DNA of 64,000 nucleotides from contig NZ_JACHIA010000005.1 of NCBI RefSeq assembly GCF_014202995.1, forward strand, positions 62,001 through 126,000. The letters are read 5' to 3'. The notes under the pieces are model-generated. The model saw only the letters and a program-made list of their open reading frames with translations. It was not told the origin of the DNA and did not search any database. Below, one piece after another: positions 35,236 through 42,947 of the stretch; positions within the stretch are counted from its first letter, which is position 1, and every line of letters starts with the position of its first letter. The stretch comes from Longimicrobium terrae. GTDB lineage: Bacteria > Gemmatimonadota > Gemmatimonadetes > Longimicrobiales > Longimicrobiaceae. The position numbers and the translations under genes were made by a program.

Positions 35236-35416
35236 TCTCCCCTCTCCGTGCGGCGGTTTGCACGGGGAGGGGCCGGGGGAGGGGCCCGCGAGGCCGACGG
35301 CCCGCCCAGAGTTTGTGCCGCGAGCGAACCCCGTTGAGCGAATGAATCCGCCGCTCAAACAGCGGAAAGCCCCGACACATGGCCGCTGTCGCGTCCACGT
35401 TCGGGGCTTCAACCGC
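35236..35416 (+). repeat. composite hairpin repeat family A, copy 6
   Basis: Starts with the CTCTCCGTGCGGCGGTTTGCACGGGGAGGGG module (also in copy 8), then TTGAGCGAATGAATCCGCCGCTC, AACAGCGGAAAGCCCCGACAC and TTCGGGGCTTCAACCGC. Here AAGCCCCGA and TTCGGGGCTT can pair as a hairpin. The 639-base gap around it otherwise holds a terminator (35435-35462), stutter repeats and unassigned DNA. Confidence 0.85.
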
Positions 35417-35434
35417 AAACAGAATCACCGGCGA

Positions 35435-35462
35435 AAAAAGGGGGCGGATTGCTCCGCCCCCG
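35435..35462 (-). terminator. terminator-like hairpin downstream of the luxC-type gene
   Basis: GGGGGCGGA / TCCGCCCCC stem; on the minus strand it is followed by TTTTTTCGC. It lies about 220 bases past the stop codon of the acyl-CoA reductase gene, with no gene between. Confidence 0.7.
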
Positions 35463-35664
35463 GGTGGAACCTACTAACCGGTCTGGCCGGGTTTCAGATC
35501 CGCTTTGATACTACTCATCTCCCAGCGGTCTGTCAAGAGCGTGCGATTTGCGCGGTCTCGCATCCTATTTCGAGGCCAGACAGCTGCATCTCACGCCGAC
35601 GTGCGGGACGGCAGAACGGGAGACCAATGGGGCCGGAGCAGGACCATCTACCGCGCCGATCCAC

Positions 35665-35698
35665 CTATTCCCCATTCCCTATTCCCTATTCCCTGGCC
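35665..35698. repeat. CCCTATTCCC stutter repeat
   Basis: CTATTCCCCATTCCCTATTCCCTATTCCC, the same unit as near 24100-24129. On the minus strand it encodes the last residues (GNRE) and the stop (TAG) of the acyl-CoA reductase. Confidence 0.75.
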
Positions 35699-37124
35699 CT
35701 TCCACGTCCGCCCACCGCACCAGCTCCCGCAGCGGCGCGCGGCCGTCGTGGTGCCACCAGGGCGGCGGCCACGCCATCGAACCCAGCGGGGAGAAGCGGC
35801 TGGCCCCCAGCGGCGCGAGCACCTCCGCCACGGTCCGCATCTCCTCCGCCGTGCCGCCCACGCCCACCGTCTGCAGCACCGCGCCATACGGCTCCACCAG
35901 CCCGGCGATCTCCGCCAGCGAGCCCACCGGCTTCACGCGGACGAGGCGGTTCAGGCACGACGCCACGAAGTCCGGACGGGGATCGTGGACGACGGTCCAC
36001 GCCGTCCCCTCCGCCGAGGCGTGCAGCCGCATCCCGCCGCCGCCCGCCTCCGCGAACTCCGCTTCCGCGCGCAGCTGCCGGATCGCGGACGACTCACCCG
36101 GCGCCAGCGTGCCGCGTGGCAGTTCGCGCTCCACGCCCGCCATCTCCTCCGCCAGCATCGCCGACCACTCGTGCGGCGACACGCGGCCGCCCTCCTCCAC
36201 GTAGAACAGATGCGGAGAAACGCATCCCTGCTGGTCGAACGTGGACGCGTCTCGCGCGGCGCCGCGGGCGGCCTCGCGCGCAGCGCCGCCGTCCAGCGCG
36301 CCGCGCGCGACCACGCCGAACGACACCTTGGGCCCGTAGCCCAGGAACCGCGCCGAGGCCGGCGTGCGCGCGCGGATGGCGCTCACCGCCTCCGCCCCGC
36401 CATAGACGACCACCGCGTCGGCCCCGTCCAGCGCGGCGCGCTCCATCATCTCGTCCCCGCCGGGCCAGTACGTCACGGCCAGGCACGAGCCCAGCTCCGC
36501 GTCCGCCTCCGCCACGCCGCGCGCAAAGAGCGCGGCCAGCAGCGGCTCGCCCACGGCCGCCTTGCCCAGCGTGGCCGCCTTCACCAGCAGCGAGCGGATC
36601 AGCGACGTCACCGCTACGCCCGGCACGTTGCCGCTGAACACGTGCACCGCCAGCCGCGGCCCGAACGCCGCGTGCAGCCCGCCGGAACGCGCCACGGGCT
36701 GAAACCCGTCCAGCACCCGCGGATCACCGAACTCCGCCCGCAGCAGCTCGCGCAGCCGGGGCGCGCGCCAGTCCGCCGCCATGCGGTCCAGCACCAGGCG
36801 GATCATCGCCGGCGAATACGCGGTCACGGCGGGAAGCGCGCGCTCCGCCGCCTGCCGCAGCGGGTCCGCCGGGTCCAGCAGGCGCGCCGCGACGGCGTCC
36901 ACCACGTTGATGATCTCCGCGACGGGGCGGCGGGCCAGCACGCGGTCGCGCGCGGCCACCAGCGCCTCCACCTGCCGCTTCAGGTCCGCCGGGGCCAGGC
37001 GCGGGATGCGCACCTCGAACGCGTCCTCGCCCTTGCCGTACGACCATGTGGTCGCGCGCGGATGCTCCAGCGCGGGCAGGTGAAAGGCGTCGATCACCGA
37101 GGGGCGGCTGGCGTTCACCGGCAT
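35679..37124 (-). CDS. LuxC-type acyl-CoA reductase
   Basis: 481 residues. Motifs of the LuxC/PF05893 family: VHVFSGNVPGVAVTSLIRSL (nucleotide-binding region), DGADAVVVYGGAEAVSAI, and the catalytic-cysteine segment FDQQGCVSPHLFYVEEGG near residue 300. The family reduces acyl-CoA or acyl-protein thioesters to aldehydes. No luxD or luxE partner lies nearby. The final codons run into a CCCTATTCCC repeat, so the original C-terminus may have been replaced. Its start lies 25 bases after the stop of the D15-type gene, suggesting cotranscription. Confidence 0.85.
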   Translation of the reverse strand: MPVNASRPSVIDAFHLPALEHPRATTWSYGKGEDAFEVRIPRLAPADLKRQVEALVAARDRVLARRPVAEIINVVDAVAARLLDPADPLRQAAERALPAVTAYSPAMIRLVLDRMAADWRAPRLRELLRAEFGDPRVLDGFQPVARSGGLHAAFGPRLAVHVFSGNVPGVAVTSLIRSLLVKAATLGKAAVGEPLLAALFARGVAEADAELGSCLAVTYWPGGDEMMERAALDGADAVVVYGGAEAVSAIRARTPASARFLGYGPKVSFGVVARGALDGGAAREAARGAARDASTFDQQGCVSPHLFYVEEGGRVSPHEWSAMLAEEMAGVERELPRGTLAPGESSAIRQLRAEAEFAEAGGGGMRLHASAEGTAWTVVHDPRPDFVASCLNRLVRVKPVGSLAEIAGLVEPYGAVLQTVGVGGTAEEMRTVAEVLAPLGASRFSPLGSMAWPPPWWHHDGRAPLRELVRWADVEGPGNRE

Positions 37125-37149
37125 GATCTGTCCGCCGTGCGGATGTGCA

Positions 37150-39234
37150 TCACAGGAAATCCCAGAACGTGGGATTGGCTTCCACGATCACCTCCCACCG
37201 CCCGTAGCGCCCCATCCCCCGCGCCAGGTCCACGCGGATGATGTCGTAGAACAGGCCGACCCCCGCGCCGACGGACGCCATGCCGCCGCGCTCCGGAATC
37301 AGGTCCAGCGTTCCCGCCTGCCCTCCATCCACCACCACGCGCCGCCGCAGATCGTGATCGAACTCGTCGCCCGTCCACCCCGCCGCGCCGAACACCCGCC
37401 CGCGGATGAAGGGGTGCGCCACGTTCCACGAAAAGGTGGCGCGGCCAAATCCGTACACGTCGCCGCCGTACCCGCGGAACTCGTAGCCCGGCACGGTGCC
37501 GCGCCCGCCGATGCGCCACTCCGCCTGGAGCGGCACCCCGCCCAGCGCCGCGCCGGTGGAAGCCTCCAGCAGGAGTTCACCATTCCGCGGATGCCGCAGC
37601 GTGTACGCCGCGTCCACGCGCGGGCGCACGAAGGCGGCGTCTTTTTGATAGAAGTCGGTGTCCAGCACGCCGCCATCCACCGTGACTCCCAGCGACAGCC
37701 CGCGCGCCACCAGTTCCGGCGCCTCGCGGCGGAGGGAAAGGGTGCCGCCCGTCAGCGTCCCTTCCGCGATCCGGGGAACGGGGCGGAACGATCCGCCGAA
37801 CACGCTGAAGTCCGAGGCCAGCCGCGCCTGCTCGTGCTTTTCCACCCGCACCGCGGCGGACGCGGTCCATCCACCCAAGGGACGTTCCGCCCGCAGTTCG
37901 CCGCCGCTGGCGTAATACGGATCGCTGTAGTCGCTCCCCGCCAGCAGCGCGGACAGCGAGTTCATCGCCCCGCTGATCACCGGCGCGTACCCCACGTCGC
38001 GCGGCTGCCGAAAGTATCCGCCGATGCCGATGCGGTCGCCCAGCGCGCCCCGCCACGCCTCCGCCTCGGCGAACGGCCTCATCGTCGCCGTCGCGATGCC
38101 GGCGCGCAGGGCCAGCGACGTGCGCTCCGCCGGCGTGACGCGGTAGCCGGCGGAGAGGGCCAGCCCCTCCGCGCGGTTGTAGCGCAGCGTCCGCGTCGCC
38201 CCGGCCAGGTCCACCCGGCTGCCGGGAAGCCCGCTCAGCAGGCGACGGCCCAGCAGTTCGGCCGCCTGCTCGCGCACCTCGCCCAGCTCCGTGGCCGGGC
38301 TGAGCCCCGCCTCGCGCAGCTCCGCGTCAATCCCTTCCTCAAAGGCGAACGCCTCGCGCTGCGCCTGGGGCACGCTCACTACGCGCCGCCCGCGGAACAG
38401 GGAGGGGGAAAGCCCCTGGTTGAAGCGGTAGTTGGAGATGCGCATCGTCCCGCGGATCATGCCGCCCGCGGGAAGGCCCAGCTCGGGAAGCTGGCGGCGG
38501 ATTTCCACCTGCTGCTGAATGGGGAGCCAGAACCGGCCCTTGTACAGGCCGTTTTCCATGCGGATGTTGATGAAGTCCAGCTGCCGGTCCACGTACGACG
38601 ACGGCGTGAAGGTAAAGTCCATCCGCACGATGTCGCCCGCTCGGCGGTCCACGTACACCGCGCCCACCAGCGCCGGAACGGACGGATCGCGCGGGCGCAC
38701 CTCCAGCTTGTACACGCGCACCGGCTCCGCCACGCCGGGAAGGCGGATGCTGCTGCTGTCCGCCAGCCGGTAGTCGTAGATGGAGGGCGCGGCGCCGGCC
38801 GCGGGGTGCAGCACGTCGCGCACCTCGTCGCCGTCGCCCAGGCGGATCAGGTCGCCGAAGTTGTCCTGCACCACGGACAGGTGATCCTGGTGGTACTGGA
38901 TGTTGGTGGGCAGGTCGCGCCGGTCGCGCAGCCCGATGATGCGCTGCTTGGCCAGGTTGGGCGCGGCCCACAGCACCTCCAGCGCCACCTGGTCCGTCTT
39001 TACCAGGGTGCGCTCGCCGGTGTCGCGCCGGTCCAGGTAGAAGTAGATGTAGCCCCGCGCGTCGGCCTGGTAGTCCACCATGCCGGTGTCGGCCTGCGTC
39101 TGCTGCCGGCGGTCGCGGGCGCGCCCCACCAGCTCCATCGCGCGGCCGGAGTTCCACGCCTCGGGCGCGGGCTCCTGCGCGCGCGCGGGAGCCGCCGCCA
39201 GCACCGCCGCCGCCAGCGCGGCGAGCATTCCCAT
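37150..39234 (-). CDS. outer-membrane protein with D15/surface-antigen-like C-terminal barrel
   Basis: About 694 residues from the Met at 39234; a TTG at 39249 would give a more basic N-terminus (MASRGMGML). The signal peptide ends AAPARAQ. Residues about 40-290 form a periplasmic beta-rich domain (LVKTDQVALEVLWAAPN, YVDRRAGDIVRMDFTFTPSS, RGTMRISNYRFNQGLSPSLF). The C-terminal half is a transmembrane barrel with VPGYEFRGYGGDVYGFG and the final strand WEVIVEANPTFWDFL, which ends in a hydrophobic residue as expected of BAM-inserted barrels. Similar proteins with a lipid-handling front domain are common in Gemmatimonadota; the function is unknown. Confidence 0.75.
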   Translation of the reverse strand: MGMLAALAAAVLAAAPARAQEPAPEAWNSGRAMELVGRARDRRQQTQADTGMVDYQADARGYIYFYLDRRDTGERTLVKTDQVALEVLWAAPNLAKQRIIGLRDRRDLPTNIQYHQDHLSVVQDNFGDLIRLGDGDEVRDVLHPAAGAAPSIYDYRLADSSSIRLPGVAEPVRVYKLEVRPRDPSVPALVGAVYVDRRAGDIVRMDFTFTPSSYVDRQLDFINIRMENGLYKGRFWLPIQQQVEIRRQLPELGLPAGGMIRGTMRISNYRFNQGLSPSLFRGRRVVSVPQAQREAFAFEEGIDAELREAGLSPATELGEVREQAAELLGRRLLSGLPGSRVDLAGATRTLRYNRAEGLALSAGYRVTPAERTSLALRAGIATATMRPFAEAEAWRGALGDRIGIGGYFRQPRDVGYAPVISGAMNSLSALLAGSDYSDPYYASGGELRAERPLGGWTASAAVRVEKHEQARLASDFSVFGGSFRPVPRIAEGTLTGGTLSLRREAPELVARGLSLGVTVDGGVLDTDFYQKDAAFVRPRVDAAYTLRHPRNGELLLEASTGAALGGVPLQAEWRIGGRGTVPGYEFRGYGGDVYGFGRATFSWNVAHPFIRGRVFGAAGWTGDEFDHDLRRRVVVDGGQAGTLDLIPERGGMASVGAGVGLFYDIIRVDLARGMGRYGRWEVIVEANPTFWDFL

Positions 39235-39298
39235 CCCTCTGCTTGCCAACCGAGTACCGCTCCTGTGTGGATCTCTCAGAACAGGCGGTGAAAAGATA

Positions 39299-39439
39299 GT
39301 GCCCAGCCCGCAGTACCAGGTGCCCGGTACCAGGTGCTCAGTGACAAGTGCCCGGTCCGCGGTACCAGGTCCCCAGGTCCCGTGTGACAAGTGCCCAGTG
39401 CCGGAATCCTGGGCACTGGGCACTGGGGTCCTGGGCACC
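39299..39439. repeat. stutter repeat GGTACCAGGTGCCCAGTG
   Basis: Overlapping imperfect copies of CAGTACCAGGTGCCCGGTACCAGGTGCTCAGTGACAAGTGCCC, ending CTGGGCACTGGGCACTGGGG just before the stop codon of the next gene. It is one of several such tracts in the window. Confidence 0.75.
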
Positions 39440-39448
39440 GCCGTTCTC

Positions 39449-40021
39449 CTACGCTCCGCAGCCGCCCGTGCTCAGCGAGATCCGCAGCGAACCGTTGATG
39501 GTGTTCTGCAGCCCTTCCTCGCTCACCCCGGCCGCGCGCGCGTAGTCCGCGCGGGAAACGGCGTAGGGAAAGTTGTCGCCCGCGCCGGCCGTAAGCCGCT
39601 GCCCGCCGGTGCTGCTGAAGCGCAGGCTCAGCACGCGGGGCAGCAGCAGCTCCGCCGGAATGGCGCCGCTGGAAAGCTCCAGCCCGATGACATCCTGCCC
39701 GTAGCTCACGCTTCCGCGCAGCTGCTGCAGAAAGTTGTCGCTCTGCCGGGTGTACACCAGGTCGTAGCCGCCGTTGAGGGCCAGCGCCAGCGTGGGCTCC
39801 GGCCGCCCGGCGGAGGGCGTGGTGTCAACCACCGTGCGCAGCAGCTCCGCCGCCGGCAGGATGGCGTTGGACGGGGTGAAGGCCAGGTCGCACACCTGGT
39901 ACACGCCGGCCACCTCCGCGGGGCTCAGGCGGCTGCCGCCGGTGCCGCCGCCGCCGTCGCAGGCGGCCAGCAGCGCCGCGGCCAGCAGGGCCGCGCCAGA
40001 AAAGAATGCGTGCTTCATCAA
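39449..40021 (-). CDS. lipoprotein of unknown function
   Basis: 190 residues (a second Met follows immediately). Lipobox LLAACD after a hydrophobic signal, then a Gly-rich linker. The mature part is mixed alpha/beta with no recognised motif (AEVAGVYQVCDLAFTPSN, GYDLVYTRQSDNFLQQLRGS, QDVIGLELSSG). One Cys near residue 44 and one at the C-terminus (GGCGA) could pair. It shares the strand of the D15-type gene downstream; the two are separated by a stutter repeat. Confidence 0.65.
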   Translation of the reverse strand: MMKHAFFSGAALLAAALLAACDGGGGTGGSRLSPAEVAGVYQVCDLAFTPSNAILPAAELLRTVVDTTPSAGRPEPTLALALNGGYDLVYTRQSDNFLQQLRGSVSYGQDVIGLELSSGAIPAELLLPRVLSLRFSSTGGQRLTAGAGDNFPYAVSRADYARAAGVSEEGLQNTINGSLRISLSTGGCGA

Positions 40022-40045
40022 TCAACCGGGGTGCGTCTGATGTCG

Positions 40046-40591
40046 TCAGGCCGGAATGGCGGGCGGGGATGTACCCTGCGAGGCCCCGTCCGGGTCCGTG
40101 CCGGGCTCGCCGCCCTCCCGCTCCAGCATGGCCGCCTGCGGATCCAGGTAGGCCGTAAGGGACGACAGAATGGCGCGGTCCACCATCCCGTCGATCTGCT
40201 CCATCGCGGCGTAGGCGCCCTCCACCTGCGCGCCCACCGCCGTCAGGTGCGCCCAGATGGCGCGGCGGAACATCAGCAGCTCCAGCACCGTTTCGGCGAT
40301 GTTGTAGCCGCTGAGCCGCCGCATGAAGCCGTGCACCGTGGCGAACTGCTCCGCGTCCTCGCGCGACCGGTTGATCTCCAGCCGGTCCAGAATGGCGTCG
40401 AACAGCTGCGGCACGTGGTCCAGCAGCAGCGGCTCGGCCATGGCCTGGCCCGTGGCCATGGCCTGGTTGGCGCGTACCCGCTCGATCCAGTCGCGCAGCA
40501 CGGTTTCGCGCCCGCCGCGAAGCTGCTCCACGGCGCGGTTCAGGTCGCGCGCTTCACGTTCGGTGTAGAACTGCGTTTCGGTCAGGCTCAC
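40046..40591 (-). CDS. helical protein resembling the RsbRD N-terminal domain
   Basis: 181 residues from a GTG at 40591, chosen because GGGAGA sits just upstream; an upstream ATG at 40621 is also possible. The sequence is almost wholly helical: REARDLNRAVEQLRGGRETV, LRDWIERVRANQAMATGQAM, DAILDRLEINRSREDAEQFA, ETVLELLMFRRAIWAHLTAV. This resembles the N-terminal non-haem-globin-like domain of RsbR/RsbRD-type regulators, without any STAS or kinase domain. It may be a stand-alone sensor or partner protein. Confidence 0.5.
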   Translation of the reverse strand: MSLTETQFYTEREARDLNRAVEQLRGGRETVLRDWIERVRANQAMATGQAMAEPLLLDHVPQLFDAILDRLEINRSREDAEQFATVHGFMRRLSGYNIAETVLELLMFRRAIWAHLTAVGAQVEGAYAAMEQIDGMVDRAILSSLTAYLDPQAAMLEREGGEPGTDPDGASQGTSPPAIPA

Positions 40592-40651
40592 CGCGTCTCC
40601 CGGGTTGCTGGTGCCGTGCAAGCTAGCACCGCGCGCCTGCCCCCGGTAGCG

Positions 40652-41380
40652 TCACCCGGCGCCGGCCAGTACCAGAAACACGTCGTACAGCGCGTGCGTC
40701 CACGCCGCGATCCCAAAGCCGCGCCACACGTACAGCGCGCTGAACGCCAGCCCCGCGATCAGCCGGAAGGTGAAGCTGCCCAGCTCCAGCGGGTACGCGT
40801 ACGGGCCGATGTAGTGAAAGGCGCTGAACAGGAACGCCGAGGCGATGACGGCGACCGGCGCGGCGGTGGAGCGGCGCATGCCCAGCGCGGGAAGCAGGGC
40901 CAGCAGCCCGCCGGTGAGCAGGACGCGAAAGAGCAGTTCCTCGTAGATGCCGGCGCCCAGCGAAAGCACGATTCCCTGCGCGCGGGGGAGAGACGCCAGT
41001 CCCCCGTCCGCCGCCATCCGCACGAAGCCGCCCAGCAGCGCCTGCGTCGCGGTGGAAACCACGACCCCGAACGCCAGCGCGTACACGGCGCTTTCCGCCA
41101 TCATCCCCGCAAAGAACGAGGGGCGGATGGCGACGCGCTTCTTCCGCTGCTCCATCGCGATCAGGATGGCGCCGCCGATCGCCAGCGCGGCGGTAAAGGC
41201 CAGCGTCCCGCTCACGCCGCCCGCGGCCAGCAGGGTGCGCAGCAGCACGTCGGCGCCGTTGCGCATCCCGCCGCGGTCCGTGGCCGTAAGCGCGGCGCCC
41301 ACCTCGTACAGAACGAGGAGCGGGAGCGCGAACAGCAGCGTGTAGGTGTGCGTGCGGGTGGTCTGCAGATAGGTGCGCAT
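40652..41380 (-). CDS. CPBP family intramembrane metalloprotease-like protein
   Basis: 242 residues with about seven hydrophobic segments. CPBP motifs: EELLFR near residue 150 (EExxxR), FHYIGP near 195 (FxxxH), and HALYDVF near the C-terminus (HxxxD). CPBP proteins include CAAX prenyl proteases and bacteriocin-immunity or maturation proteases. An open frame upstream of the ATG at 41380 has non-coding composition. No clear substrate gene is adjacent. Confidence 0.85.
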   Translation of the reverse strand: MRTYLQTTRTHTYTLLFALPLLVLYEVGAALTATDRGGMRNGADVLLRTLLAAGGVSGTLAFTAALAIGGAILIAMEQRKKRVAIRPSFFAGMMAESAVYALAFGVVVSTATQALLGGFVRMAADGGLASLPRAQGIVLSLGAGIYEELLFRVLLTGGLLALLPALGMRRSTAAPVAVIASAFLFSAFHYIGPYAYPLELGSFTFRLIAGLAFSALYVWRGFGIAAWTHALYDVFLVLAGAG

Positions 41381-41513
41381 GTCCCTCTGTACGGCGGTTG
41401 CGGCGAGGCGTTCGCGGCGGCTGGCCTGTCGATTGCGAAATTCGGCCCGCGAAGCGGCGCGGGCCCCCATTGGACGGGGCAGGCGCACGGAAAGTTTCCC
41501 GGGGAGTGTGTCG

Positions 41514-41906
41514 ATGCGGCGTACGCGGTTCGGGATGGGCACCACGGTTCTGGCCGCGCTCCTGTGCGCGGGGTGCAGCGTGCTGGGCGGCGGATCGGCC
41601 TCCGCGCCAACGCCGGCGCAGGTGGCCGAGCGCACCGTGCAGGACACCACCATCGCGCGCGAGGTGGAGGCGCGCATGGCCGCGGAGCCCTCCATCGGCG
41701 CGGGAAAGGTACGCCCCATGGTCAGGGACGGCCAAGTGCAGCTTCACGGCGCGGTGCAGGGCTTTGGCGCGCTGCAGTGCTCGCTGGCCAACGCGGGGTT
41801 GGTGCCCGGCGTTACGCTCGTGGTCGACATGCTGGTGCTGCAGCCGGGGCCCGCGCGGGTCACCTGCCTGGCGCCGCGCGTTTTCGGACAGCCGCGCGCG
41901 GAATGA
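41514..41906 (+). CDS. BON-domain lipoprotein
   Basis: 130 residues from the ATG at 41514. Lipobox LLCAGCS, then a Ser/Ala linker and a BON-like domain (TVQDTTIAREVEARMAAEPS, KVRPMVRDGQVQLHGAVQG, PGVTLVVDMLVLQPG). BON domains bind phospholipids or associate with the outer membrane. The protein is divergent from the CPBP gene. A strong terminator lies about 115 bases after the stop. Confidence 0.7.
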   Translation: MRRTRFGMGTTVLAALLCAGCSVLGGGSASAPTPAQVAERTVQDTTIAREVEARMAAEPSIGAGKVRPMVRDGQVQLHGAVQGFGALQCSLANAGLVPGVTLVVDMLVLQPGPARVTCLAPRVFGQPRAE

Positions 41907-42019
41907 TGGCTGGGTGAACTGCCCTCACGCGGGGGTCGCGGAGGACGCGGAGGTCGCGGGGGGAACCGCAGAAAACGGCCGGTCTCACGCAGAGCAGCAG
42001 AGGCGCGGAGAAGGGCTTG

Positions 42020-42057
42020 GAGCAGGAGGATCGATGCCGATCCTCCTGCTCTTTTTT
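42020..42057 (+). terminator. terminator downstream of the BON lipoprotein
   Basis: GAGCAGGAGGATCG / CGATCCTCCTGCTC stem with a 4-base loop, followed by TTTTTT. This is one of the strongest intrinsic terminators in the window. The gap from 41907 to 42364 otherwise holds no recognised gene. Confidence 0.9.
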
Positions 42058-42194
42058 CGTAACTTTTCTGCGGGACCGCATCCTTGCGGGAGGTCGGTTC
42101 TGTACCGTTTTCGGCGTACCGGAAACCGCCATCGTCAGTACGGATGGCAGGCGGATGCTTGGCTTTGCGCCTGTGTCGGGAAGGGGGAGCGGGG

Positions 42195-42223
42195 TTGCGG
42201 GATCTCTTTGGTTCGTTTACCAT
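42195..42223 (+). promoter_or_regulatory. candidate promoter of the HTH gene
   Basis: TTGCGG at 42195-42200, a 17-base spacer, then TACCAT at 42218-42223, about 140 bases before the HTH start. The spacing is ideal; the -10 hexamer is a moderate match. Confidence 0.35.
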
Positions 42224-42364
42224 CCGGAGCAAGAAGTGGACAAAGAAGACGGACTTTACGAACGGTCAACAAGGGCCATGGAAGCCGTTCGTGCCGTCGT
42301 ATCCGTACGGGCAGAAGGGGCCGAATGAGCCACTCCCGCCCGTCCGCCGGAATGGGCAGGAGCG

Positions 42365-42748
42365 ATGGACCATCGGGCTGTGCCGCTGGAGGTGCTCAGG
42401 GAGTTTGCGCGGGATGAATCCGAGCGCACTTCGCTGCGCCAGGTGGCGACAATGCTGGGGCTGGGACGCACCACGCTGCAGAAGTTCATCGGCGCCGAAA
42501 CGACGCCGCACCCGCGCGTGCGCCGCAAGATCGCGCTCTGGTACCTGGAAGCCGGGCCCGGCGGCGACGCGGCCGTGCCCGCGCGCGCACCCTCCCCGTA
42601 CGGCTCGGCGGTCGACACGCTGCTGGACGGCATCGACCAGGCCCGCCACCACGACGCCCGCGCCGAACTGCTCGACGCCATCGCCGCGCTGCACGCCGCG
42701 CACGGATCGGGGCCGCCCGCCTGGCTCGCCGAACTGCGCGGGGAGTGA
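42365..42748 (+). CDS. small HTH protein
   Basis: 127 residues. Residues about 10-45 (LREFARDESERTSLRQVATMLGLGRTTLQKFIGAETTPHPRVR) form a helix-turn-helix with the layout of XRE-type repressors (SLRQVATMLGLGRTTLQKF). The second half is Ala/His-rich and helical (SAVDTLLDGIDQARHHDARAELLDAIAALH). The ATG is preceded closely by AGGAG. A cluster of imperfect 25-30-base repeats and a bidirectional terminator follow. Confidence 0.65.
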   Translation: MDHRAVPLEVLREFARDESERTSLRQVATMLGLGRTTLQKFIGAETTPHPRVRRKIALWYLEAGPGGDAAVPARAPSPYGSAVDTLLDGIDQARHHDARAELLDAIAALHAAHGSGPPAWLAELRGE

Positions 42749-42754
42749 GCGCTT

Positions 42755-42890
42755 GATGGTCATCCGCTGAAGACATCATCGATCATCCGCTGGAGCAGCA
42801 TCGATGTCGGCTGGAGATCATCATCTGTCATCCGCCTGAAAGGTCGATCGACCGCGGGATCGTCAGCCGCTGGCGATCGTCATCTACCGA
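42755..42890. repeat. degenerate tandem repeat after the HTH gene
   Basis: About five imperfect units based on TCATCCGCTGGAG (GTCATCCGCTGAAGA, ATCATCCGCTGGAGC, GTCGGCTGGAGATC, GTCATCCGCCTGAAAG, GTCAGCCGCTGGCGATC), spaced 22-33 bases apart, with CGATCG/GATCATC palindromic cores. Function unknown; operator sites for the adjacent HTH protein are possible. Confidence 0.55.
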
Positions 42891-42891
42891 A

Positions 42892-42930
42892 AAACAGAAA
42901 GCCCCGCCTTCCCGGCGGGGCTTTCTGTTT
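42892..42930. terminator. bidirectional terminator between the HTH gene and prfC
   Basis: AAACAGAAAGCCCCGCC / GGCGGGGCTTTCTGTTT is a near-perfect 17-base stem with a 5-base loop. A/T-rich arms give U-tracts on both strands. It lies 18 bases after the prfC stop on the minus strand. Confidence 0.92.
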
Positions 42931-42947
42931 CAGTCATCCAGCGTGGA

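Noticed and set aside
39299-39439. Possible CRISPR array
   Set aside because: Units vary in length and sequence, with no spacers of constant size and no cas genes in the window.
39080-41917. 945-codon + strand open frame
   Set aside because: Antisense to the lipoprotein, helical protein and CPBP genes and low in recognisable domains; a shadow frame.
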